Shown here: positions 42,462-49,946 of the stretch, one piece after another
Position numbering within the stretch: the stretch's first letter is position 1
Layout of the letters: every line of letters begins with the position of its first letter
NCBI RefSeq assembly: GCF_042686125.1
Contig: NZ_JBHUOV010000001.1
Span: 682,001-746,000, forward strand
Origin: Oceanihabitans iliipiscarium
GTDB taxonomy: Bacteria; Bacteroidota; Bacteroidia; Flavobacteriales; Flavobacteriaceae
Reading direction: 5' to 3'
Length of the DNA: 64,000 bases
Position numbers and translations under genes: made by a program
The notes under the pieces: generated by a model
What the model saw: the letters and a program-made list of their open reading frames with translations, nothing else
Database searches by the model: none
What the model was told of the DNA's origin: nothing

Positions 42462-42807
42462 TTAAGGCTTGTTTTACAGCGTCAACATTTGCTTTTGAAT
42501 TTCCTATAAAAATAGAATTGTTAATAATAAAAACAGGACGACTTAAAAATGTATAATGATGTAAAATATAATGTTTGTAATCTTTTTCAGTTAACACTTG
42601 ATTTTTCAAGTCCATTTTCTTGTACAACTGAGAGCGTTTACTAAAAAGGGCTTCATAACTTCCAGATAAACTTTTCATTTGTTCAAGTTGCTTTACAGTA
42701 ATTTCTTCAGTCTTAATATCTTGTAATACAAAACTAGAAGGTAGATTTAATTCCTTTAAAATACGGCTACATGTGCTACATGTTTTTAGGTAGTATACTT
42801 TTTGCAT
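42454..42807 (-). CDS. ArsC/Spx-family thioredoxin-fold protein
   Basis: A 117-residue protein of the ArsC/Spx/YffB group. Cys10 and Cys13 form CSTC at the start of the first helix. The Pro in LSRPVFIINN is the cis-Pro region. The typical ArsC residues HX3CX3R are only partly present (TCSTCSRIL), so true arsenate reduction is doubtful; a redox adaptor role is equally possible. Upstream in the DMT transporter operon. Confidence 0.82.
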   Translation of the reverse strand: MQKVYYLKTCSTCSRILKELNLPSSFVLQDIKTEEITVKQLEQMKSLSGSYEALFSKRSQLYKKMDLKNQVLTEKDYKHYILHHYTFLSRPVFIINNSIFIGNSKANVDAVKQALNE

Positions 42808-42935
42808 ATTGAAACGTTTACGCTACAAATTACGTCCATTTAATTGGGAAATAATTGTTTTTTGCTAAAAGAATAATCTTCAAATAATTTTTTTAGCATT
42901 AAATTAAAAACAGAAAACGTGGTTGTATTTATAAA

Positions 42936-43661
42936 CTAGATGTTGAGGTATTCATTTGCAACTTCAAAAGGAATTGCAAATTCTATTATTTCTTTTTCAA
43001 AAGTATTAATCTCAAAATTATCATATAAGATAATAACGCCTTCATCACTAAAGCCTAAAGTTTTGGGTAATTTAAAGGTGTCGTTATTTAAAAGTGCTTC
43101 AGCATCAATAAAGGAAGAGCGAACCTCTTTGTTGTAATACTTTTTTACTAAATCTGTAAAACCTGAGATATCATTTACTAAGTCTTCTGTAGAATAAAGT
43201 GCTCCTGTTTTTGGATTGAAGTTAAAAAATTGAAAAACCATGGCACTATTAGCCGCGCCAGTATTTATGCTAGAATTCATTGCTACACAGGCAATGTTTT
43301 CATTGTTATAGATTAACTCTCCTTCAATCAAAGCTTCCCAAACAGGCAATTCGCCTTCTAATTCTGTAGAAATTAAAGTATTAAAATTAGAGAAAGATGC
43401 GTTAAAATCTTCAATACTTGAATCTAAAGTTGTTTGTTTTTCTCTTGAAGCATCTAGATGTAATGCACTACACACAAAATCATTAAGTGTTGCATTGATA
43501 GTTTTTGATACTTGTGATTCACCTTGTGCTTTAGGGATGTTTATTTCAACAATAGTAGCAGTACTTTTTAAAATATTAATTTCTGAAAACTGAAGAGAAC
43601 GGGTTTCTTTTTTACAAGAAGAAACAAGTACCAGACAAATAAGTAAACGAATTAATTTCAA
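42936..43661 (-). CDS. DUF3298-type lipoprotein
   Basis: A 241-residue lipoprotein (lipobox LVSSC, Cys16). The C-terminal half matches the DUF3298/RsiV-type fold: FNPKTGALYSTEDLVND, FTDLVKKYYNKE, FKLPKTLGFSDEGVIILYDNFEIN and IEFAIPFEVANEYL. The N-terminal half resembles the accompanying PdaC/DUF4163-like region. In other bacteria this fold occurs in an anti-sigma factor (RsiV) that binds lysozyme, but no sigma factor gene is nearby and no TM segment exists, so that role is not implied. Confidence 0.8.
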   Translation of the reverse strand: MKLIRLLICLVLVSSCKKETRSLQFSEINILKSTATIVEINIPKAQGESQVSKTINATLNDFVCSALHLDASREKQTTLDSSIEDFNASFSNFNTLISTELEGELPVWEALIEGELIYNNENIACVAMNSSINTGAANSAMVFQFFNFNPKTGALYSTEDLVNDISGFTDLVKKYYNKEVRSSFIDAEALLNNDTFKLPKTLGFSDEGVIILYDNFEINTFEKEIIEFAIPFEVANEYLNI

Positions 43662-43709
43662 CAGAAAAAAGGGTTAAAAGTTAAACATAGATTAAAGATA
43701 TTGTTTCCG

Positions 43710-43740
43710 TTTGAATACAACGAATTAAAAGTTATTTTTG
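43710..43740 (+). promoter_or_regulatory. Promoter of the cystathionine gamma-synthase gene: TTTG and TATTTTTG
   Basis: TTTG at 43710-43713 and TATTTTTG at 43733-43740 are separated by 19 nt. The ATG at 43751 is only 10 nt further on, so the mRNA leader is very short and no SAM riboswitch can be present. Confidence 0.6.
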
Positions 43741-43750
43741 TTATAAATAA

Positions 43751-44899
43751 ATGATAAATATGAAATTTAACACGAAAACAATTCATGGAGGTCAACAGCA
43801 TGATCCTGCTTATGGTTCAGTAATGCCTCCTATATACCAAACGTCAACATATGCGCAGAGCACACCAGGAGGACATAAAGGCTATGAATACTCTAGAACA
43901 CATAATCCGACTAGAAATGCTCTAGAAAATGCTTTTGCAAGTATTGAAAATGGCAATTTCGGTTTAGCATTTGGGTCTGGCCTTGCTGCTATTGATGCTG
44001 TAGTGAAACTTTTAAAACCTGGAGATGAGGTGATATCAACCAATGATTTGTATGGAGGAACTTATCGATTATTCACAAAAATATTTGAAGACTTTGGGAT
44101 TAAATTTCATTTTATAGGTATGCAGAACGCTTCTAATATTGAAAGCTATGTGAATGCCAATACTAAATTAATTTGGGTTGAAACACCAACTAACCCAATG
44201 ATGAATATTATTGATATTAAAACTACAGCAGCTATTGCTAAAAAACACAACGTGCTGCTAGCTGTTGATAATACTTTTGCGACACCTTATTTACAACAAC
44301 CATTAGATTTAGGTGCAGATATTGTAATGCACTCTGCAACGAAGTACTTAGGCGGACATAGTGATGTGGTTATGGGAGCTTTAGTTGTTAAAGATAAAGA
44401 TTTAGCAGATAAATTATACTTTATTCAGAATGCTAGTGGAGCTGTTTGCGGACCACAGGATAGCTTTTTAGTATTACGTGGAATAAAAACTTTACATGTG
44501 AGAATGCAACGTCATTGTGAAAATGGTAAAGCTGTTGCTGAGTATCTTTTATCTCATCCAAAAATAGAAAAAGTATATTGGCCTGGTTTTGAAAGTCACC
44601 CTAATCATGAAATCGCTAAAGCACAGATGAATGATTTTGGAGGCATGATTTCGTTTACAACAAAAGGGAACAATTATGATGAAGCCATTAAAGTTGTAGA
44701 AAACCTAAAAGTCTTCACTTTAGCAGAATCTCTTGGAGGTGTAGAATCGCTTTCTGGACATCCAGCGAGTATGACTCATGCAAGTATTCCAAAAGAAGAA
44801 CGAGAAAAAACAGGTGTTGTCGATTCTCTTATTCGTTTAAGCGTTGGTATAGAAGATAAAGATGATTTAATTGCGGATTTAAAACAAGCCTTAGGGTAG
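43751..44899 (+). CDS. metB: Cystathionine gamma-synthase type PLP enzyme
   Basis: A 382-residue transsulfuration-family enzyme. PLP lysine is Lys198 in SATKYLGGHSD. Other family blocks are YEYSRTHNPTRNALE, FGSGLAAIDAV, VETPTNPMMNIIDI, DNTFATPYLQQPLDLGAD and the C-terminal RLSVGIED. Cystathionine gamma-synthase, gamma-lyase and O-acetylhomoserine enzymes are hard to separate by eye; the synthase call is favoured by overall pattern but is not certain. ATG 43751 or ATG 43760 (MKFNTKTIHGG) could be the start; the second matches the usual family start. Single gene ended by a strong terminator. Confidence 0.88.
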   Translation: MINMKFNTKTIHGGQQHDPAYGSVMPPIYQTSTYAQSTPGGHKGYEYSRTHNPTRNALENAFASIENGNFGLAFGSGLAAIDAVVKLLKPGDEVISTNDLYGGTYRLFTKIFEDFGIKFHFIGMQNASNIESYVNANTKLIWVETPTNPMMNIIDIKTTAAIAKKHNVLLAVDNTFATPYLQQPLDLGADIVMHSATKYLGGHSDVVMGALVVKDKDLADKLYFIQNASGAVCGPQDSFLVLRGIKTLHVRMQRHCENGKAVAEYLLSHPKIEKVYWPGFESHPNHEIAKAQMNDFGGMISFTTKGNNYDEAIKVVENLKVFTLAESLGGVESLSGHPASMTHASIPKEEREKTGVVDSLIRLSVGIEDKDDLIADLKQALG

Positions 44900-44915
44900 T
44901 ATATAAAATCTACTA

Positions 44916-44957
44916 GATACAAAAAAGCTCAAGTTAAAACTTGAGCTTTTTTGTATC
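44916..44957. terminator. Bidirectional terminator, perfect 20-bp stem
   Basis: A 42-nt inverted repeat with a perfect 20-bp stem and a 2-nt centre. The GC part is AGCTCAAGTT/AACTTGAGCT, flanked by six A and six T, so it works for both convergent genes. Confidence 0.93.
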
Positions 44958-44971
44958 TTATTGTTATTGTT

Positions 44972-45739
44972 TTAATCTAGATAATAGATGTAGCCAAAAT
45001 TTAACCAGACTAACCAATCATTATGTTTGTTATAACTCAGGTTATGGTTTAGACCATCAATCCAGTCGCTAAAGTAATATTGCCATCTTAAATCTATCAT
45101 TAAATCAGATAAAACGGTTAATTTATAACGTGCACCAATACTAGCTACAGTTGACCAAGAACTTCCAGAAGCAGGGTTTACAGCCTCATCATTCCACGCA
45201 TAATAAAAATTACCTGGATTTTGAATACTTTGATCTCCCCAAGTTGTACTTGCTTTTGGTGTAAATGAGGTATAATGTGCACCTAAACTAATAAATGGAG
45301 CAACTCTGTATGCAAATCCTTGAAATGATCTAATACTTAAAGGAAAGTATTCTAACTGCATACCAATATCAAGGTTGTTAGCTTCACCTTTATGAGCTCT
45401 TAATCTGTTGTCGGGAACTACGAATTCACCAAAGTGATCTAACTTAGTTTTATTATAAGAGAGTTCACTACGTAATTTAAAGTGGTCATTAAAGAAAGTA
45501 TCTGTAGAATAACAGTTACAATCTGCTCTATATGCAAAATTAATATAATGAATTAATCCTATACCAATTCCTGTATTACCAAAGTTTGTTTCTCCGCTAT
45601 TTCGTACTCCAAAATCTGATCTGAACTGTACAGGACCAACGATAACACCTACTTCATGCGAAATTCCAAGTTGAGAAAAAGCCGTATGAGTCCCAATAGC
45701 TAGGAAGAAAAAAATGGTTAATTGTTTCAAATTGAACAT
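44972..45739 (-). CDS. Outer-membrane beta-barrel protein, THC0290_0291-like family
   Basis: A 255-residue exported protein. The start is the ATG at 45739, giving signal peptide MFNLKQLTIFFFLAIGTHTAFSQ; a longer frame back to 45778 begins with a TTG inside the -7 box and is rejected. The mature part has alternating hydrophobic strands (LGISHEVGVIVGPVQFRSDFG, FKLRSELSYNKTKLDHFG, LDIGMQLEYFPLSIR, LMIDLRWQYYFSDWIDGL, WLVWLNFGYIYYLD), typical of small barrels. I recall this N-terminus as the family named THC0290_0291. Function unknown. Confidence 0.78.
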   Translation of the reverse strand: MFNLKQLTIFFFLAIGTHTAFSQLGISHEVGVIVGPVQFRSDFGVRNSGETNFGNTGIGIGLIHYINFAYRADCNCYSTDTFFNDHFKLRSELSYNKTKLDHFGEFVVPDNRLRAHKGEANNLDIGMQLEYFPLSIRSFQGFAYRVAPFISLGAHYTSFTPKASTTWGDQSIQNPGNFYYAWNDEAVNPASGSSWSTVASIGARYKLTVLSDLMIDLRWQYYFSDWIDGLNHNLSYNKHNDWLVWLNFGYIYYLD

Positions 45740-45775
45740 GGTATGTTTTTCAAAATTAGAGCAAATTAATAAAAA

Positions 45776-45783
45776 CAAATATA
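45776..45783 (-). promoter_or_regulatory. -7 promoter box TATATTTG of the barrel gene
   Basis: Minus-strand TATATTTG, 37 nt before the ATG at 45739. Confidence 0.6.
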
Positions 45784-45923
45784 TAAAAACAGAATAGAAC
45801 AGAAAATATATTTGTTAAAAGGTAATTACTCTACTTATTATTAATAACAGATAAGTTTAATAAATATTATTCAATCTCTATTGCTAAAAGCAAAAAAAAA
45901 GTAATTCTTTTTTAAAGATAATG

Positions 45924-45931
45924 TATATTTG
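45924..45931 (+). promoter_or_regulatory. -7 promoter box TATATTTG of gdhA
   Basis: TATATTTG lies 33 nt before the gdhA ATG at 45965. Its TTG is in frame with gdhA and could be mistaken for the start. Confidence 0.65.
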
Positions 45932-45964
45932 CCTATTAAAAATTTGTTGTATAATACTTTTCAA

Positions 45965-47308
45965 ATGAAAAATAAAATAGAAGCTTTTTTAGATTTAGTT
46001 AAAGAAAAAAACAATCACGAACCAGAATTTATGCAAGCTGTTCATGAGGTTGCTGAAACTGTAATTCCATTTATTGAGAAAAACCCTCAATATCAAAATA
46101 AAATGCTATTAGAGCGTATGGTTGAACCTGAGCGTACTATTATTTTTAGAGTGCCTTGGATTGATGATCAAGGGAATACTCAAGTAAATAGAGCTTTTAG
46201 AGTCGAATTTAATTCTGCTATCGGTCCATATAAAGGAGGGTTAAGGTTCCATCCATCAGTAAACTTGAGTATTTTAAAGTTTCTAGGTTTTGAACAAGTC
46301 TTTAAAAATTCATTAACAACACTACCAATGGGTGGAGGAAAAGGAGGAAGTGATTTTAACCCTAAAGGGAAAAGTGACAATGAGGTAATGCGCTTCTGTC
46401 AATCTTTTATGACTGAATTATTTCGTCATATTGGTGCAAATACAGATGTTCCTGCTGGTGATATTGGTGTTGGAGGCCGTGAAATAGGCTATATGTTTGG
46501 GCAATACAAAAGGTTACGTAATGAATTTACTGGTGTTTTAACAGGTAAAGGAATCACCTATGGAGGGTCTTTAATTCGTCCAGAAGCTACAGGATATGGT
46601 TGTGTGTATTTCGCTAAAAATATGCTAGCAACTAGAGGAGATTCTTTTAATGGAAAAACAGTCGTTATCTCTGGTTCAGGAAATGTGGCACAATATGCAT
46701 GTGAAAAAGCAACTGAATTAGGTGGAAAAGTAGTAACGATGTCTGATTCATCAGGTTATATCCACGATGCTGATGGTATAAATGCTGAAAAATTAGCATT
46801 TATTATGGAGCTTAAAAATGTAAAAAGAGGAAGAATAAATGAATATGTTGACAAGTATGCTTCAGCAACATTCCATAAAGGCGAAAGACCTTGGAGTGTT
46901 AATTGTGATATTGCTTTACCATGTGCAACACAAAATGAACTTAATGTAGATGAAGCACATTCATTAATAAATAATAACGTGATTGCTGTAGCTGAAGGCG
47001 CTAACATGCCTACAACCCCAGAAGCTATTGAAGCATTGCAAAAGGCAAAAGTGTTATTTTCTCCTGGAAAAGCATCAAATGCAGGAGGTGTTGCAACTTC
47101 AGGATTAGAGATGAGTCAAAATTCATTACGTTTCAATTGGACACGTGAAGAAGTTGATGCTAAGTTAAATCAAATCATGAACGATATTCACGAATCTTGT
47201 GTGACTTATGGCAAGGAAGAAGATGGATACATTGATTATGTAAAAGGTGCAAACATTGCTGGGTTTGTAAAAGTAGCAGATGCAATGTTAGCTCAAGGTG
47301 TCGTATAG
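45965..47308 (+). CDS. gdhA: NADP-specific glutamate dehydrogenase
   Basis: A 447-residue enzyme, the same length as E. coli GdhA, that aminates 2-oxoglutarate to glutamate. Motifs: GPYKGGLRFHPSVN, LPMGGGKGGSDFNPKGKSD with the catalytic Lys, DVPAGDIGVGGREIGYMFGQYK, GSLIRPEATGYG and VISGSGNVAQYA (dinucleotide site). The ATG at 45965 is chosen because the longer frame to 45929 begins within the -7 box. Monocistronic: own promoter, weak hairpin after the stop. Confidence 0.96.
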   Translation: MKNKIEAFLDLVKEKNNHEPEFMQAVHEVAETVIPFIEKNPQYQNKMLLERMVEPERTIIFRVPWIDDQGNTQVNRAFRVEFNSAIGPYKGGLRFHPSVNLSILKFLGFEQVFKNSLTTLPMGGGKGGSDFNPKGKSDNEVMRFCQSFMTELFRHIGANTDVPAGDIGVGGREIGYMFGQYKRLRNEFTGVLTGKGITYGGSLIRPEATGYGCVYFAKNMLATRGDSFNGKTVVISGSGNVAQYACEKATELGGKVVTMSDSSGYIHDADGINAEKLAFIMELKNVKRGRINEYVDKYASATFHKGERPWSVNCDIALPCATQNELNVDEAHSLINNNVIAVAEGANMPTTPEAIEALQKAKVLFSPGKASNAGGVATSGLEMSQNSLRFNWTREEVDAKLNQIMNDIHESCVTYGKEEDGYIDYVKGANIAGFVKVADAMLAQGVV

Positions 47309-47333
47309 ATATTAAATAAAATATAATTAAAAG

Positions 47334-47366
47334 TTAAGGCTTGCTATTTTGCGAGCCTTAATTCTT
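47334..47366 (+). terminator. Weak terminator hairpin after gdhA, overlapping the end of the AlgX-like gene
   Basis: TTAAGGCTTGC pairs with GCGAGCCTTAA (one T-G wobble), loop of six. The T tract after it is interrupted (TTCTTTTAAT). Its right arm is coding sequence for the last residues of the minus-strand gene. Confidence 0.4.
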
Positions 47367-48429
47367 TTAATAAAACATCAAAATTGCGTTCTGAGACTTC
47401 TAAAATGAAGATGTCAGGATTTTCATTTTCAATCTTTATTTGGCTTATATTCTTATTATATTTTACATAAACGACCTCATTAAAAGTCTCGTTTAAAAAA
47501 GGAAATAATTCAAAACCAAAAGAGTCTCTATACATAAGAAGTTTTAAATCTTTATTTATGTTTTTATAAGCGTGATAATCATTTGAATTTACTATGGTTT
47601 CAACAGAAGAATTCGCAGGTTTATTATAATTTATAATTGTTTCTTTGTTATAATTGTTAATCATTCTAGTAATATCGCCTTGAAAGGTATCTTTCTTTAT
47701 CTCAAAATAAGAAAGCGGAATAATAGATAATTGATTATAATCTTTAATCACCTGCTTCATAATATGTTCATAAGCAAAATAAGCACCATGGCTATTCCAA
47801 TGAGTATCTGTTTTAATATACAATTGGTTTTGCTCCTTTTTATCACGTAACGTGCTCCTTAAGTCAATAGATTTTATATGATCTGAAGGTTTAATAGTTG
47901 CTAAAAACTGTGTGATAGGTGTAGGTTTTTGCTGTATGTTAAATGGAAGGTTCTCTTTATATATGGTGCTTTTATTAGGAGCCACTACAAAGTAGAAGCT
48001 CACTCCTAAATGCGTTAAATAATCATTTAGATTTTTAAGGTTTTGCCTCATAATATGCAAATCTATTTTCGAGTAGGTTTGCATTCCAAAAGTATTATTT
48101 AAAACATTGTTATGATGGTTCCCTAAAAAATACCAATCATCACTCCCTTTTACAACTCTATTGGGTAAAGGGTCTTCATTAAGAATGTTGGATTTGATAT
48201 TTATATAAAAATCAACGAAAGAAGATTTTAAACCATAATGTTCTAAATAGTATTTTTTCAATTTAGTAAAGGCAGTTCTTTTAGTTTCATTTTTAAGGTC
48301 TGGGAACGTTGTTAAATTGGCAAACTGAGACTTTTTTTCTAAATCTGTAAACATCAAAAGGTTTGGAATTAGCAATAGAGCTAAAAACAATATAATGACA
48401 ATGGTTGATCTTTTTTTAGTGTATATCAT
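47344..48429 (-). CDS. AlgX/AlgJ-like SGNH acetyltransferase, membrane anchored
   Basis: A 361-residue protein with one N-terminal TM (about 9-27) and a periplasmic SGNH-hydrolase-like domain of the AlgX/AlgJ group. Catalytic triad candidates are visible: Asp208/His210 in IKTDTHWNSHG and Ser303 in MYRDSFGFELFP. An upstream VKGSDDWYFLG (about 93-103) is also typical. These proteins transfer acetyl groups to an exopolysaccharide, receiving them from an MBOAT partner, here the gene at 48433, 3 nt upstream on the same strand. Which polymer is modified is unknown. Confidence 0.88.
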   Translation of the reverse strand: MIYTKKRSTIVIILFLALLLIPNLLMFTDLEKKSQFANLTTFPDLKNETKRTAFTKLKKYYLEHYGLKSSFVDFYINIKSNILNEDPLPNRVVKGSDDWYFLGNHHNNVLNNTFGMQTYSKIDLHIMRQNLKNLNDYLTHLGVSFYFVVAPNKSTIYKENLPFNIQQKPTPITQFLATIKPSDHIKSIDLRSTLRDKKEQNQLYIKTDTHWNSHGAYFAYEHIMKQVIKDYNQLSIIPLSYFEIKKDTFQGDITRMINNYNKETIINYNKPANSSVETIVNSNDYHAYKNINKDLKLLMYRDSFGFELFPFLNETFNEVVYVKYNKNISQIKIENENPDIFILEVSERNFDVLLKELRLAK

Positions 48430-48432
48430 TAA

Positions 48433-49866
48433 TTAAAATTTAAAGTATACAAATGGGTTATAAGCGCCTTTTGAAATATAAATATAATCGACTAATAATA
48501 AGATAAATAAGCTCGCTATTTTTAAATTCACAAATAAATTATAGGTTGAAGTTTTATTTAAATCTTTTAAGTGTTTTATATGGTTTGTTATTTTTTTATG
48601 AATAGGAGTTGCTAATATTATAGCAAATATTAGTGTGATAATAATTTCCTTATTTAAATAAAAATTTAAATACTCATAGTTGGTTGTTGATGAAAAATTA
48701 AACATGTTTTTCATGTATGTAAAAGCTTCAGGAAGTGTATCGCATCTAAAAATAGGATATGAAAAATTAATAATAACTAAAGTGTATATTAAACTTATTT
48801 TAGAATTTACAGACTCTAAAACTTTATTAAATCCTAACTTTTCAATCACTATGAAAAGGCCATGATAACAACCCCAGAGTATATAATTCCAACTAGCACC
48901 ATGCCATAAACCCATTAAAAAGAACACTGCAAAAAGATTTAAATAAGTTCTTAATACGCCTTTTCGGTTACCTCCTAATGAGATGTATAAATAATCCTTA
49001 AACCAACGTGATAATGTAATATGCCAACGCCTCCAAAATTCTTGAATAGATTTTGCGATATATGGATAATTAAAATTTTGCGGAAAATTAAATCCAAACA
49101 TTTTACCTAAACCAATAGCCATATCTGAATATCCCGAAAAATCAAAATATACTTGAAAACCAAAGGCAAATACACCAACCCAACCAATTAATGGAGAAAT
49201 ATCTTCAACAGGTAAGCTAAAAATACCATCAACCAAAAAAGCACAGTTATTGGCAATAATGACTTTTTTAGTCAACCCAATAATAAAGCGCTCTACACCT
49301 TCAGCAAATTTATTGATAGTGACTTCTCTGTTTTTTAATTCAATCTCAACTTCAGAATATCTCACTATTGGGCCAGCTATTAATTGAGGAAACAGTGTAA
49401 CATAAGTGGCAAAATCAATAAAATTCCTATTAGCTTTTACATGTCCTCTATAAACATCAACAGTGTATGACATAGTTTGAAAGGTATAAAAGCTAATTCC
49501 TAATGGTAAAATTATGCTTGAAAAATATTGCGCACTAGCAGAACTAATATCGTAAGCTTCTAAAAGTTGGGATAAATTTGTAAAAATGAAGTTAGAGTAT
49601 TTGAAATAAAATAGAATGCCTAAATTAAATAAAATTGAAAGCGTTAAGCCTAACTTTCGTTTCCCTTTAGAGATAATTATTCCTGCGAAAAAATCAACAA
49701 AAGCAGATAATAAAATTAAAATAACTAACTCTTTTTCTCCCCAAGTATAGAATCCTAAACTAAAAAGTAGCAGGACAAAATTCTTTAACTTTTTAGGAGA
49801 TAAAAAATAAATTAGAAGAACCAGCGGAAGAAAAAGAAATAAAAAAAAAGGGCTACTAAAAAGCAT
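48433..49866 (-). CDS. algI: MBOAT-family O-acyltransferase (AlgI-like)
   Basis: A 477-residue polytopic membrane protein. MBOAT features include the catalytic His322 in LMGLWHGASWNYILWG, a second His at 282 in EFWRRWHITLSRWFKDYLYISLGGN, FPQLIAGPIVRYSE and FGFQVYFDFSGYSDMAIGL. AlgI moves acetyl groups across the inner membrane for polysaccharide O-acetylation. It is paired with the AlgX-like gene downstream and divergent from porZ. No polysaccharide synthase or export gene lies nearby. Confidence 0.92.
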   Translation of the reverse strand: MLFSSPFFLFLFLPLVLLIYFLSPKKLKNFVLLLFSLGFYTWGEKELVILILLSAFVDFFAGIIISKGKRKLGLTLSILFNLGILFYFKYSNFIFTNLSQLLEAYDISSASAQYFSSIILPLGISFYTFQTMSYTVDVYRGHVKANRNFIDFATYVTLFPQLIAGPIVRYSEVEIELKNREVTINKFAEGVERFIIGLTKKVIIANNCAFLVDGIFSLPVEDISPLIGWVGVFAFGFQVYFDFSGYSDMAIGLGKMFGFNFPQNFNYPYIAKSIQEFWRRWHITLSRWFKDYLYISLGGNRKGVLRTYLNLFAVFFLMGLWHGASWNYILWGCYHGLFIVIEKLGFNKVLESVNSKISLIYTLVIINFSYPIFRCDTLPEAFTYMKNMFNFSSTTNYEYLNFYLNKEIIITLIFAIILATPIHKKITNHIKHLKDLNKTSTYNLFVNLKIASLFILLLVDYIYISKGAYNPFVYFKF

Positions 49867-49907
49867 TAATCTTCATTAAATATGGTTAAAGGTATAATAA
49901 AAAAACC

Positions 49908-49915
49908 TATTTTTG
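49908..49915 (+). promoter_or_regulatory. -7 promoter box TATTTTTG of porZ
   Basis: TATTTTTG matches TAnnTTTG, 31 nt before the porZ ATG. Confidence 0.5.
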
Positions 49916-49946
49916 GTTATAATATTTTAGATTATAGAACTTAAAA

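Noticed and set aside
42863..42898. 8-bp inverted repeat TGCTAAAA/TTTTAGCA between the DUF3298 and ArsC-like genes
   Set aside because: 20-nt loop and no U tract; probably chance in AT-rich DNA.
43741..43750. Possible SAM or other riboswitch before the cystathionine gamma-synthase gene
   Set aside because: The promoter box ends 10 nt before the ATG, leaving no room for an aptamer.
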